From Haladaptatus halobius (GTDB taxonomy: Archaea; Halobacteriota; Halobacteria; Halobacteriales; Haladaptataceae), in assembly GCF_020618475.1 (NCBI RefSeq), contig NZ_CP085335.1, forward strand, positions 1,364,001-1,428,000: a stretch of DNA of 64,000 nt, read 5' to 3'. Below the pieces are notes generated by a model that was not told the DNA's origin, ran no database searches, and saw only the letters and a list, made by a program, of their open reading frames with translations. Positions 18,239-26,857 of this stretch are shown here, piece by piece. How positions within the stretch are numbered: the first letter of the stretch is position 1; each line of letters opens with the position of its first letter. The translations under genes were made by a program, and so were the position numbers.

Positions 18239-18534
18239 ACGAACCGTTCTCCGCAGTTTCGACACTCGACTTTCTTCTTCCCCGTCGCGGTTCGCTCGAC
18301 CGTCAGCGAACCGCCGGAGTTGCACTGCGGGCAGACGCTCTTCCCCGTCTCCGTGGCCTGCTGCTGTGCCATCCACCGTAGGTTCCTCTCGGCGGTGCGG
18401 AGTCGTACCTTCGTCACTTCGAGTTCGTCCCGAAGCGATTCGATCTCCGACTTGTTGCTTCCGGCAGGCGCGTCGTCGGTCGTCGAGTCGTTGGTGGACG
18501 ATTCTGTCGTGGTCTCCGAATCATCTGCCGTCAT
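18235..18534 (-). CDS. Coiled-coil plus C-terminal zinc-ribbon protein
   Basis: 99 residues: an acidic Ser/Thr-rich N-terminus (1-28), a predicted coiled coil (IESLRDELEVTKVRLRTAERNL, about 30-55), and a C-terminal zinc ribbon with CPQC and CRNC pairs near residues 68-95 (CPQCNSGGSLTV, KVECRNCGERFV). Small proteins of this build are widespread in haloarchaea and may bind nucleic acid or protein; function unknown. Convergent with YjbQ. Confidence 0.8.
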   Translation of the reverse strand: MTADDSETTTESSTNDSTTDDAPAGSNKSEIESLRDELEVTKVRLRTAERNLRWMAQQQATETGKSVCPQCNSGGSLTVERTATGKKKVECRNCGERFV

Positions 18535-18719
18535 TGGAATCCCAAATGCGATGTGCTATCGCTACGCACGCTAGGAATGAACAAAAGGTTGTGGGTGTAT
18601 ATTTTTCGGGTTAGTTGATTCCCTATCGCAAAGGCCGAAGTTTCGTAGCGAATACGCCGACCGTCGTCGATAGTTTTTATTCCCTATCAAGTCACAAAAC
18701 CCGATTCGTCCGAACCGCG

Positions 18720-20318
18720 TCAGTCGGCCCGCGAGGAGTCGGTGCCGCGACCGGAGCCGAATCGCTCGAAGGCGCTCTGGAACTCGCTTTCGTCCTCGGT
18801 GATGGCCTCCCACGCTTCGAGACCACGCTCTTCTCGCGTTCCTTCGACCGTGTTGTCGAGGACGAACGCGACGATGCCGCCGACCGCCATGCCGGTTCCG
18901 AGGATGACGTAGAGGGTGTTGGAGACGAGGTCGGTGCCGAGCACCGGGCCGAGCACCGCGACCCCCTCCATGCCCGCCTGGAACACTTCGGCACCGCTCC
19001 GCTCCACTCCGACGCCGAGTTGGCCGATGTAAGCCGGGATGGCGAGACCGGCGAAAAGGGCGAGGCCGACGATGAATAGGTTGCGCGAGGAGTCCATATC
19101 GACGTACTTCAGGTTCGATAGGCCGACCGCGGCTATCTGTCCGAACATGGCGATGAACAGTCCGCCGACGATGGGTGCCGGGATGGTCGCCACGAGTTGG
19201 CCGAAGTAGCCGACGAAGCCAACGACGAGCATGACGACCGCGCCGATCTGGACGACGTAGCGCGAGGCGACGCCCGTCAGACCGATAGCCCCGATGTTCT
19301 CGGAGTAGGAGGTCGAGCCGTTGCCGGTGCCCATCATTCCGGCGAAGACGCTCGCGAGGCCCTCCATCCCGATTCCGTGGTCGATCCGCCTCCTGCTCGG
19401 CGCGCCGACGCCGGAGAGGCGAGCGACGGCGTGGTAGTCGCCGAAGCTCTCGACCATCGAGGCGACGACGCCCGCGAACATCCCGATGATGTAGGGGAGC
19501 GTGAACTGGGGTATCCCCCACTGGAGGGGCATCACGGGCTGGATGAGGTCGGCTCGCACGACCTGTCCGTAGTTCACGTAGCCCGGCGAGGCCGGGGCGT
19601 AGAACCCCGTCCACGACAACACGAACGCGATAAACCACGCCGAGACGACGCCGAGCAAGACGGGGAACAGTCGAAACGCGCGGCGCTTGTTGAGGTACTG
19701 GGAGAAGAGGACGATGAGGCCGAGGGTGAGACCGAGGAGCCACCAGTCCTGCTGTGCTCCGGGTACGCTGGCGTTCACGTCGGTGATCTGGGGGACGCCG
19801 AACAACGACAGCCCGATGAGCGCGATGGTCGGCGCGATGACCACTGGCGAGAGGTACTTCTTCAGCCGTCCCATCAGCCCGAGATAGCCGACGATCACTT
19901 CGACGGCGCAAGCCGCGATGACCGCCCCTTGCAGTTCGAGCAGGGTCGTCTGCCACCCCGCCCCGATGACGCCGATGATGGCCAGTGCGGGCGCGAGCAT
20001 TGAGAAGGTCGCCCCTTGGACGATGGGGTAGCGATTGCCGAACGTCGTCTGGGCGAGCGTCGCAACCCCCGAGACGACGAAGAAGGTGCCGACGAACTGC
20101 GCCGTCTGCTCAGTCGGCATGTTCATCGCGCTCGCCAGCGCCAGCGGGACGGCGATGTTCGCGCCGATCATCGTCAGGTAGTGCTGGAAGCCGAGGAATA
20201 TCGACTCCAGCAGCGGCGGTTTGTCTTCGATACCGTACTCCACGAACGACGCCTCTTCGAGGTTCGCGGGGCCTTCCGGCTCTATCGTATCCGTCGTATC
20301 GCCTGTCGTGTCGGTCAT
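18720..20318 (-). CDS. NCS2-family xanthine/uracil permease
   Basis: 532 residues with about 14 hydrophobic segments. Signature segments include FLGFQHYLTMIGANIAVPLAL at the N-terminus, NRYPIVQGATFSMLAP, and the substrate-site region GMFAGVVASMVESFGDYHA with TGNGSTSYSENIGAIGLTGVASR. The N- and C-terminal tails are acidic and soluble, as usual in haloarchaea. It should import a purine or pyrimidine base with protons or sodium; the exact base is not predictable. A promoter-like CTATCAAG/TATA region precedes other genes, but this one appears monocistronic, 76 bases after the sugar kinase stop. Confidence 0.92.
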   Translation of the reverse strand: MTDTTGDTTDTIEPEGPANLEEASFVEYGIEDKPPLLESIFLGFQHYLTMIGANIAVPLALASAMNMPTEQTAQFVGTFFVVSGVATLAQTTFGNRYPIVQGATFSMLAPALAIIGVIGAGWQTTLLELQGAVIAACAVEVIVGYLGLMGRLKKYLSPVVIAPTIALIGLSLFGVPQITDVNASVPGAQQDWWLLGLTLGLIVLFSQYLNKRRAFRLFPVLLGVVSAWFIAFVLSWTGFYAPASPGYVNYGQVVRADLIQPVMPLQWGIPQFTLPYIIGMFAGVVASMVESFGDYHAVARLSGVGAPSRRRIDHGIGMEGLASVFAGMMGTGNGSTSYSENIGAIGLTGVASRYVVQIGAVVMLVVGFVGYFGQLVATIPAPIVGGLFIAMFGQIAAVGLSNLKYVDMDSSRNLFIVGLALFAGLAIPAYIGQLGVGVERSGAEVFQAGMEGVAVLGPVLGTDLVSNTLYVILGTGMAVGGIVAFVLDNTVEGTREERGLEAWEAITEDESEFQSAFERFGSGRGTDSSRAD

Positions 20319-20394
20319 GCGTTCTCAGCCACGGTCTGTTTTCGGATCCCTCGTAGATGGCTTAAAAGTGGCGTTACGAATCGCATCACTTTGG

Positions 20395-21411
20395 CTACGA
20401 ATCTCGCAACTTCGCGACCGAGTCGCGCGTCGGGAGCGCCGTCATCGCGCCCGGTTCGGTCGTCGTCAGGGCGGCGACCGCGTTGGCGAACGCGAGCACT
20501 TCGGCGAGCGGTTGGCCGTCGGCCAGCGAGGCTAGCGCACCGGCGGTGAAGGCATCGCCCGCACCCGTGGTGTCGACGACCGAAATGTCGTACCCCTCGT
20601 GAGCGGCCGCCCCGGCACCCCACGGAGCGTCGGCGGTCGCGTGCGCGTACGCTCCCGCGCCGCCGAGCGTGAGCAGGACAGTGTGCGGTCCCTCCTCGCA
20701 AACGTCGGCCGCGAGGTTGGCAGGGTCGCCGGAGTCGGGCGGATTGGCGGCCGCGGCGAGGTCGGCGGAGTCGGCGAGGTCGCGGGCGCTGAATCCGGCC
20801 ATCTCGAGGTCGTCTGGGGTCGCTTTCACGACGTCGACGAAGGGCAGCATCTCGCGGACGGCCTCGGCGAACTCGCCATCGGACCAGAGTTCGGGTCGGG
20901 CGTTCGGATCGAATACCACGGCGCAGTCGGCCTCGCGTGCGCGCTCCGCGAGGTCGAGCGTGGCCGAGCGAGCGGGGTCGGTCGTCAGCATCACGCCGCC
21001 CACGTACACCCACTCCAGTTCGGCGAGCGCGTCGTCAGACACGCCGCCGGGTCGAAGTCGAGTGTCCGCCGTCCCGTCGCGGTAGAACGAGAACGCCCGG
21101 TCGCCCGCCTCGTCGTGGGTCACGAACGCCAGCGTCGTCTTCGCGTCCGGGTCGCGCTCGACGAACCGGTCGGGCAGGTGGTCGGCGAGCGCGTCGACGA
21201 GGAAGTCGCCGAAGGGGTCGCGGGCGATTTGCGTCCAGAACCACGGCGTCTCGTCCAGTCGAGAGAGCGCCACCGCGACGTTCGCGGGCGCGCCGCCCGG
21301 CCTGCGCTCGAACCCCGACACGTCGGAGAGCGGGCCGGGTCGCTCCGGCAGGAAGTCCACCAGCGTCTCGCCCGAGACAAGGATTCGCGGCGTCGGCGAG
21401 TTCTCCGTCAT
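20395..21411 (-). CDS. PfkB-family sugar kinase
   Basis: 338 residues from MTENSPTPRILVSGETLVDF. PfkB signature 1 is present (RRPGGAPANVAVALSRLDE) and signature 2 holds the catalytic Asp (DTTGAGDAFTAGALASL). Substrate could be fructose, 2-keto-3-deoxygluconate or a nucleoside; haloarchaeal relatives are often annotated as fructokinase. Residues 215-245 hold an Ala/Asp-rich insertion (ADSADLAAAANPPDSGDPAN). An ATG nine codons upstream (21438) is less likely. Upstream lies a small membrane gene. Confidence 0.88.
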   Translation of the reverse strand: MTENSPTPRILVSGETLVDFLPERPGPLSDVSGFERRPGGAPANVAVALSRLDETPWFWTQIARDPFGDFLVDALADHLPDRFVERDPDAKTTLAFVTHDEAGDRAFSFYRDGTADTRLRPGGVSDDALAELEWVYVGGVMLTTDPARSATLDLAERAREADCAVVFDPNARPELWSDGEFAEAVREMLPFVDVVKATPDDLEMAGFSARDLADSADLAAAANPPDSGDPANLAADVCEEGPHTVLLTLGGAGAYAHATADAPWGAGAAAHEGYDISVVDTTGAGDAFTAGALASLADGQPLAEVLAFANAVAALTTTEPGAMTALPTRDSVAKLRDS

Positions 21412-21532
21412 GGTTTTGCGTGTGCGAGCCAGCGACAAAGGATTTGCTCACGCGATGTCGGAACGACGTCGATCGGATTCCTCCCCGTAACGACCGGTTC
21501 AGGTGGGTACGACCGCTCGAACTCCGTCGGTC

Positions 21533-21769
21533 TTATCGTCGTTCTTCGGACAGAGTGTCCGCTTTCGAACCCTTCACCGCACCGTACCAGTGCGCGAGCA
21601 GAACCACCGCGAAGAGCAGGGGAACGTACGTCACGACGAACTCCAGCAGCTCCCAGATTTCCGCCGCGTCGAACGCGTCGCTCAGAAGCTGTATCACGAC
21701 GACGAGTTGCAACGAAATCAGAGCGGGCAGTCCGACAAGTGCCCCCTGATAGATATCCTCTCGAACCAT
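21533..21769 (-). CDS. Small two-helix membrane protein
   Basis: 78 residues with two hydrophobic segments (LVGLPALISLQLVVVIQLLS, about 10-30; FVVTYVPLLFAVVLLAHWYG, about 45-66) joined by an acidic loop (DAFDAAEIWEL) and a charged tail. It looks like a haloarchaeal small membrane protein with no known role. Confidence 0.7.
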   Translation of the reverse strand: MVREDIYQGALVGLPALISLQLVVVIQLLSDAFDAAEIWELLEFVVTYVPLLFAVVLLAHWYGAVKGSKADTLSEERR

Positions 21770-21877
21770 CTTCTGCGAGAAAGACGGTCAGCTGACATAA
21801 GTTCTGCCCTTTCAACTTCCGAGTGAGATTCGGCTTCGAGATAGTGCGACCACCCTTCGATTTCGATTTTCCACGGA

Positions 21878-22648
21878 TTACAACAGCTCGTCCAAGTACG
21901 CCTTACTGGTCTCGATGTAGCCGTAATCGAGCGTGAACACCTCCAGCGAGAGGGTTCCGTCCCAACCGTCGGGCAAGGCTCCGAAGATTTCGCGGAAGTC
22001 GATGGTTCCCGCCCCGAACGGGAGGTGTTCGTCTTTCTCCAGTCGCGTGTCGTTCAGGTGGAAGTGCGAGATTCGGCCGCCGTACTCGCCGACGAACGCG
22101 GCGATGCCCTTCGATTCCAGGCCGTCCATCCGCGCGTGACCCGTGTCGAGGGTCATCGAGGCGTCCGTCTCCTCGAAGATGCGGTCGAAGTCGTGGATGG
22201 AGAACCAGCCGCCGGGAATGTTCTCGACGCAGATTTCGAACCCCCGTTCGCGGGCGAACTCGTCGAGGGTTGTCACCGACTCGACCACGTTCGACCCGAC
22301 CACCTCGGCGTCCCAGGCAGGTTTCCACGCGTTCGAACTGGCGTGGACGACCCCCTTCGTCGCCCCGAACTCGCTCGCCGTCTCGACGGCCGCCTGCAGT
22401 TCGCGGACGGCCCCGTTCCGAACGTGCTCGAACGGCGTCCCGATGTCGAGGGCGAACGGGAGGTGAACCGCGAGGTCGATGCCGCACTCGTCGGCCCGCG
22501 CCCGCACCGCGTCCGGGTCAAGACGCTGACGTTCGGTCGCCCCGTCCATCATGAGTTCGACGTAGTCGAAGCCGAGGTCGCCCGCGACTTCGAACGCCTC
22601 CTCGTAGGCCATCCCGACCTGTGTGACGAATCCCGTCGTCGCGTTCAT
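21878..22648 (-). CDS. Sugar phosphate isomerase/epimerase (AP-endonuclease-2-like TIM barrel)
   Basis: 256 residues. TIM-barrel landmarks are FDYVELMMDGA, GIDLAVHLPFALDIGTP, KGVVHASSNAW, FEICVENIPGG, SMTLDTGHARM, ISHFHLNDT and LSLEVFTLDYGYI. The His, Glu and Asp residues in these strands are the usual metal ligands. The family includes xylose-isomerase-like sugar isomerases; the substrate is unknown. It stands alone, with a divergent-free upstream gap of 88 bases to the secreted protein gene. Confidence 0.87.
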   Translation of the reverse strand: MNATTGFVTQVGMAYEEAFEVAGDLGFDYVELMMDGATERQRLDPDAVRARADECGIDLAVHLPFALDIGTPFEHVRNGAVRELQAAVETASEFGATKGVVHASSNAWKPAWDAEVVGSNVVESVTTLDEFARERGFEICVENIPGGWFSIHDFDRIFEETDASMTLDTGHARMDGLESKGIAAFVGEYGGRISHFHLNDTRLEKDEHLPFGAGTIDFREIFGALPDGWDGTLSLEVFTLDYGYIETSKAYLDELL

Positions 22649-22736
22649 ATCGGTCGCTCGGCGGGCGACGTGTTAGCTTTGGCGGGGCCGAAACCCCTCA
22701 CCGACGGGCGAGAACCGACGACAGGGAGTTCGGTCG

Positions 22737-23654
22737 TCACGATCGAACGCTCTGGTTCTGCCCGCCGGTGAGCGAGATTTGAGTGGTCTGGTTGCTGTCA
22801 AATGCGTACACGCCGTGGTCGTAGGTTCCCGGTTCGCCTGCTATCTGGCCCGAACTGATCTGGAAGGTCACCGTCTCCGACTCGTCCGGCCCTAGCGTCA
22901 CCGTCTGGGTCTGAACGACGACCCCCCCGAATCGGTACTGTATCACCTCCGTTCCGGCCCTGTCGACCGGATTTCGCACCTGCGCGGAGACCTCGAAGGA
23001 CTGGCCGACCGAGACGTTCTCCGGCGCGCTGATGTTCGTCACCTCGAAGGACCGCTCTCGCGGGCCGGCGAGTTCCCCGCCCGGAGGAACGCGCGGTTCC
23101 CCGACGCTCGCGTTGACGTTCGTATCGCGGAAGACGACTCCGTTCGCTTCGACCACGACGAGTCCGAGACCCAATCTGGCGTGTGAGACTGTCTCAATCG
23201 GGAAAACGGCGGGATTTCCGCGTTCGATTCCCCGCCGAACCTGCCGCGCCTCGGCGGGAGTCACGTCGTCACCCACCACGAATCGTGCGTTCGTCACCGC
23301 CGCCGACGCGTCCCCCGCGACCACCGCCCCGCGCTTCACGAACAGCGACAGCGTCCCATTTCGGAGCGTCAACAACCCTTGTTCGACCCGGAGCGGAACG
23401 CCGGCCACCGAGACCGTCTCTCCCTCTATCTGCACCGGTTCGAAGGAAGCGTTGTTCTGCTGAGTACCCTGCGCGCCGTTCTGTTGCTCGACGAGTCCGT
23501 TTCGTTGAATATGGTCGTTTCCTCGATCGTTCGTCTCGTGTACCGGAATGCCATCCCCCATCGAAGTGCTCTCCACTGCGGCACCCCCGACCGCGGGGCC
23601 GGTGACGAGCGCGACCGTCATCAAAACGACGGCGATATGATACATCTGCATCAC
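22737..23654 (-). CDS. Secreted protein with C-terminal CARDB-like domain
   Basis: 305 residues. A Sec-type signal peptide is visible (MYHIAVVLMTVALVTGPAVGGAA). Residues 30-75 are Asn/Gln-rich, 75-190 form a beta-rich region of unknown fold, and 200-300 resemble a CARDB-like Ig domain: FEVTNISAPENVSVGQSFEV, RNPVDRAGTEVIQYRFGG, LGPDESETVTFQISSGQ. Probably exported and cell-surface associated; no transmembrane anchor at the C-terminus. Many N-x-S/T sequons (NVS, NAS, NQT, NGT) fit haloarchaeal N-glycosylation. Confidence 0.8.
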   Translation of the reverse strand: MMQMYHIAVVLMTVALVTGPAVGGAAVESTSMGDGIPVHETNDRGNDHIQRNGLVEQQNGAQGTQQNNASFEPVQIEGETVSVAGVPLRVEQGLLTLRNGTLSLFVKRGAVVAGDASAAVTNARFVVGDDVTPAEARQVRRGIERGNPAVFPIETVSHARLGLGLVVVEANGVVFRDTNVNASVGEPRVPPGGELAGPRERSFEVTNISAPENVSVGQSFEVSAQVRNPVDRAGTEVIQYRFGGVVVQTQTVTLGPDESETVTFQISSGQIAGEPGTYDHGVYAFDSNQTTQISLTGGQNQSVRS

Positions 23655-23826
23655 AATGAGCGTACTTCGGTCTGCGCGTTAAACCGACCAGACCGTTCGC
23701 GTCGTTCGTCGGTGACACGAGCGATTACCGTCTCGGGTGTCGCGACAAACGCCGTAATACTCCGTGAACTGTCCATAACGGTCGATAATTATTATTCAGT
23801 CCCGCTGGTCGAACCACCGGGATACG

Positions 23827-24798
23827 ATGTCAGGCGAACAACCAGAGACACGATTCGACTTCACAGAGACACGATTCGACTTCACGCGACGCGCGTTTCT
23901 CGAACAGTCAGGGTTCGCGGGGGGAGCGATGATACTCGCGGGGCAAGCGGCGGACGTCGCCCGCGGCCGGACGCAGCAGGACGCGCCGGAGGGGGATGCG
24001 GGGGTAGACGAGGAGGCGCTCGTTCAACTCGACATCGACCAAGCGCGATTGGTGCAGGCGATGGCCGCCCGAGTGTTCCCGTCCGACGAGTTCGGTCCGG
24101 GCGCGGTCGAACTCGGCGTCGTTTACTTCATCGACCGCCAACTGGCCGGACTGTCCAACGGGTGGGGAGAGGGGGCGAACTGGTACATGAAAGGGCCGTT
24201 CGTCACCCGATTCGAGGGTGCGATTCCGAATCAGGGATGGCAGTCGAACCTCGTCCCGCAGGAAGCCTACGAGTTCGCGCTGGAGTGGATAGAGGAGTAC
24301 ACGAACGACCGATACGGTAGTAGCTTCGTCGACCTCTCGCCCGACCAGCAGGTCGAGGTGCTCACCGCGCTCGAAAACGACGAGGTGGACACCTTCCGGT
24401 CGGTCAAGCCGTCGGAGTTCTTCACGCTCTTTCGCACGAACGTCTTCGAGGGCGCGTACTGCGATCCGGTTTACGGCGGAAATCGTGGCATGCAGGGGTG
24501 GCGGATGAAGCGCTTCCCCGGGTCGCCGGGGGCGCTCGGGAGCTACAAGCAGCTGATCGGCAGGGAAAGATTCATCCGAATCCCGCCGCGAAGCGTCGAA
24601 GACGACGTGGAGTCCGTCGGCGTCGAAACCGGCGCAGGGTCGTCGGGGTCGTCGGAGTCGTCGCAGGGAGCGGTTCACAACCACGACCACGGTTCGCGCT
24701 ATGAACTGAAGGGAGACGGTCGGAACGACGAGGACCGCAGCGGCGGACACCACTCCCACGAAAGCGGGGGAGACGAAGGGGGTGACGCCGATGCCTGA
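23827..24798 (+). CDS. Gluconate 2-dehydrogenase subunit 3 family protein, Tat-exported
   Basis: 323 residues. The twin-arginine signal (FTRRAFLEQSGFAGGAMILAG) lies near residues 19-42, and the mature part has the subunit-3 fold (ARLVQAMAARVFPSDEFGPG, FALEWIEEYTNDRYG, FFTLFRTNVFEGAYCDPVYGGNR). This family pairs with GMC-type sugar/alcohol dehydrogenases and is needed for their export or maturation. Odd features are a perfect 21-base tandem duplication that doubles ETRFDFT before the RR motif, and a His/Asp/Gly-rich tail (HNHDHGS, GGHHSHESGG). Its TGA lies within the next gene's start region. Confidence 0.85.
   Translation: MSGEQPETRFDFTETRFDFTRRAFLEQSGFAGGAMILAGQAADVARGRTQQDAPEGDAGVDEEALVQLDIDQARLVQAMAARVFPSDEFGPGAVELGVVYFIDRQLAGLSNGWGEGANWYMKGPFVTRFEGAIPNQGWQSNLVPQEAYEFALEWIEEYTNDRYGSSFVDLSPDQQVEVLTALENDEVDTFRSVKPSEFFTLFRTNVFEGAYCDPVYGGNRGMQGWRMKRFPGSPGALGSYKQLIGRERFIRIPPRSVEDDVESVGVETGAGSSGSSESSQGAVHNHDHGSRYELKGDGRNDEDRSGGHHSHESGGDEGGDADA
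23844..23885 (+). repeat. Perfect 21-base tandem duplication in a Tat signal region
   Basis: Two identical 21-base units (23844-23864 and 23865-23885) encode ETRFDFT twice, directly before the twin-arginine pair. The identity at the nucleotide level shows a recent in-frame slippage or duplication that lengthened the n-region by seven residues. Confidence 0.9.
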
Positions 24799-26560
24799 AG
24801 TGTTAGACCCCGTGGACGTGGTCTGTGTCGGCGTCGGGTGGACGGGCGGTATCATCGGCAAGGAACTCGCGGAAGACGGCAAGCAGGTCGTCGGCATCGA
24901 GCGCGGCCAGGAGCGCGGACCGGAAGATTACCTCACGATGCACAACGAACTGCGCTACGCCCTGCGCTACGAGATGATGCAAGACCTCTCGAAGGGGACG
25001 CTCACGTTCCGAAACAATCCGAACCAGAAGGCGCTGCCGATGCGACAACTCGGGTCGTTCCTCCCCGGCAAGGGCGTCGGCGGCGCCGGCGTCCACTGGA
25101 ATGGCCAGACGTGGCGGTTTCTCCCTTACGACTTCCAGATTCGCTCCGAGACGCTCGACCGGTACGGCCCGGAGAAGATTCCCGAGGATATGCAACTACA
25201 GGACTGGGGCATCACCTACGAGGAACTCAGGCCGTACTACCTCCAGTTCGAGAAGATGACGGGTATCTCCGGTGCGGCGGGCAACCTCGAAGGCGAGATT
25301 CAAGATGAGGGTAACCCGTTCGAGGGGCCTCGAAACGAGGAGTACCCGACGCAACCGATGATCACCTCGCCCGTGCTGGGGCGATTCATGGAAGCGTCGT
25401 CCAGCGTCGGTCTCCATCCGTTCATGGCGCCCTCGGCCAACCTCTCCGAACCGTACACGAATCCCGACGGTGTCGCCCGCGGACCGTGTCAGTACTGCGG
25501 CTACTGCGAACGGTTCGGCTGCGAGTGGGGCGCAAAAGCCGATCCGACGGTCACCGTACTGCCGGTCGCACAGGAGACGGGGAGCTTCGAACTTCGAACG
25601 CAGTGCGACGCGCGCCGCCTCATCTACGACGAGAACGAGGGTCGCGTGACCGGCGTGAAGTACGTCGACACCGTCGATAACACGGTGTACATCCAACCGG
25701 CGGAGGTCGTCGCGCTGACCGCCTACATCCTTTGGAACGTCAAACTGCTCTTGCTCTCAAACATCGGCGAACCGTACGACCCGAAGACGGGCGAAGGAAC
25801 CGTCGGGAAGAACTACTGCTACCAGAACTTCGGCGGTAGCGCGGCGGGCTTCTTCGACGAGGAGGAGTGGAACCTCTACATGGGGGCGGGCGCGCTCGGG
25901 GCGGCGGTGGACGACTGGAACGGCGACAACTTCGACCACACCGGCCTCGACTTCCTGCACGGCGGCAACATCGCCATCAGCCAGACCGGGAAACGACCGA
26001 TCGCGAACAACGATGCGCCGCCCGGCGTGGACAAGGAGTGGGGTGCCGAGTTCAAGCGCGCCAGCGTCAAGTATCACAACAGCACCGTCAACATCTCGGC
26101 GCAGGGTGCCGTCTTACCCCACCGGACGAACTACCTCGACTTGGATCCGACGTACACCGACGAGTGGGGCGACCCCCTGCTCCGGATGACGTTCGACTGG
26201 ACCGAACAGGACCGCAAACTCGCCGCGTTCGAGGGGCAACGCTGTGCCGAAATCATCGAGGCGATGAACCCGACGAAGATGGGCGTCGGAACGGAGGTCA
26301 TCGGCGAGAACGGCCACTACGACATCCGCCCGTACCAGTCTACGCACAACACTGGCGGGGCCATCATGGGATCGAACCCGAACGACTCCGTCGTCAACTC
26401 CTATCTCCAGTGTTGGGACGCGGAGAATCTCTTCATCCCGGGGGCGTCGGCGTTCCCGCACAACAGCGGCTACAACCCCACCGGAACGGTCGGCGCACTG
26501 GCCTACCGTGCCGCGGACGGTATCAAGCAGTACTTCAAGCGACCGCGGACGCTCGGCTGA
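24791..26560 (+). CDS. GMC-family dehydrogenase (gluconate-dehydrogenase-like large subunit)
   Basis: About 589 residues. The FAD motif (VCVGVGWTGGIIGKEL) is near the N-terminus, GVGGAGVHWNGQTWR and a Cys-rich CQYCGYCERFGCEWGAK loop follow, and the C-terminal GMC domain carries THNTGGAIMGSNP and the catalytic His-Asn type segment FPHNSGYNPTGTVGALAYR. It should oxidise a sugar or polyol outside the cell, exported as a complex with subunit 3. No cytochrome c subunit is adjacent; a cupredoxin gene is 1.7 kb downstream. The ATG at 24791 overlaps the preceding gene; GTG at 24782 is possible. Confidence 0.9.
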   Translation: MPEVLDPVDVVCVGVGWTGGIIGKELAEDGKQVVGIERGQERGPEDYLTMHNELRYALRYEMMQDLSKGTLTFRNNPNQKALPMRQLGSFLPGKGVGGAGVHWNGQTWRFLPYDFQIRSETLDRYGPEKIPEDMQLQDWGITYEELRPYYLQFEKMTGISGAAGNLEGEIQDEGNPFEGPRNEEYPTQPMITSPVLGRFMEASSSVGLHPFMAPSANLSEPYTNPDGVARGPCQYCGYCERFGCEWGAKADPTVTVLPVAQETGSFELRTQCDARRLIYDENEGRVTGVKYVDTVDNTVYIQPAEVVALTAYILWNVKLLLLSNIGEPYDPKTGEGTVGKNYCYQNFGGSAAGFFDEEEWNLYMGAGALGAAVDDWNGDNFDHTGLDFLHGGNIAISQTGKRPIANNDAPPGVDKEWGAEFKRASVKYHNSTVNISAQGAVLPHRTNYLDLDPTYTDEWGDPLLRMTFDWTEQDRKLAAFEGQRCAEIIEAMNPTKMGVGTEVIGENGHYDIRPYQSTHNTGGAIMGSNPNDSVVNSYLQCWDAENLFIPGASAFPHNSGYNPTGTVGALAYRAADGIKQYFKRPRTLG

Positions 26561-26686
26561 GACGTCGGTCTCGCCGAACTTCTCTGTCGAAGTCCGATTC
26601 GACGATATCGGAACGAACCTTCGTATCGGCGCGGTTCGGCCTCGTTCGTCGCTACCGTTTTGTAACATCACGAACTATGATTAGGT

Positions 26687-26857
26687 ATGCTCGGCTCCGC
26701 CGAACTGGACGGCGACTTCCTTACCGCCAGCGACGTTTCCTTCAACCTCGGAGCGGACGTTCTCCGCGACCGGCGCACGACTGAGACGCCGAACACCGAC
26801 GAACCTCCCGATGACGTATCGGGTCGAGACGATTCGCCGCTAGTGGAGCGATGGTAG
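26687..26857 (+). CDS. Possible 56-residue acidic protein upstream of the CNNM/CorC gene
   Basis: An ATG at 26687 opens a frame of 56 codons with third positions mostly G or C, encoding an acidic Asp/Thr-rich product (ELDGDFLTASDVSFNLGAD; TETPNTDEPPDDVSGRDD). The TAG at 26855-26857 overlaps the ATG of the CNNM gene at 26851. An AT-richer stretch (TTTTGTAACATC) about 25-30 bases upstream would suit a leaderless transcript. No family is recognised, so it could be a leader ORF or chance. Confidence 0.35.
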   Translation: MLGSAELDGDFLTASDVSFNLGADVLRDRRTTETPNTDEPPDDVSGRDDSPLVERW

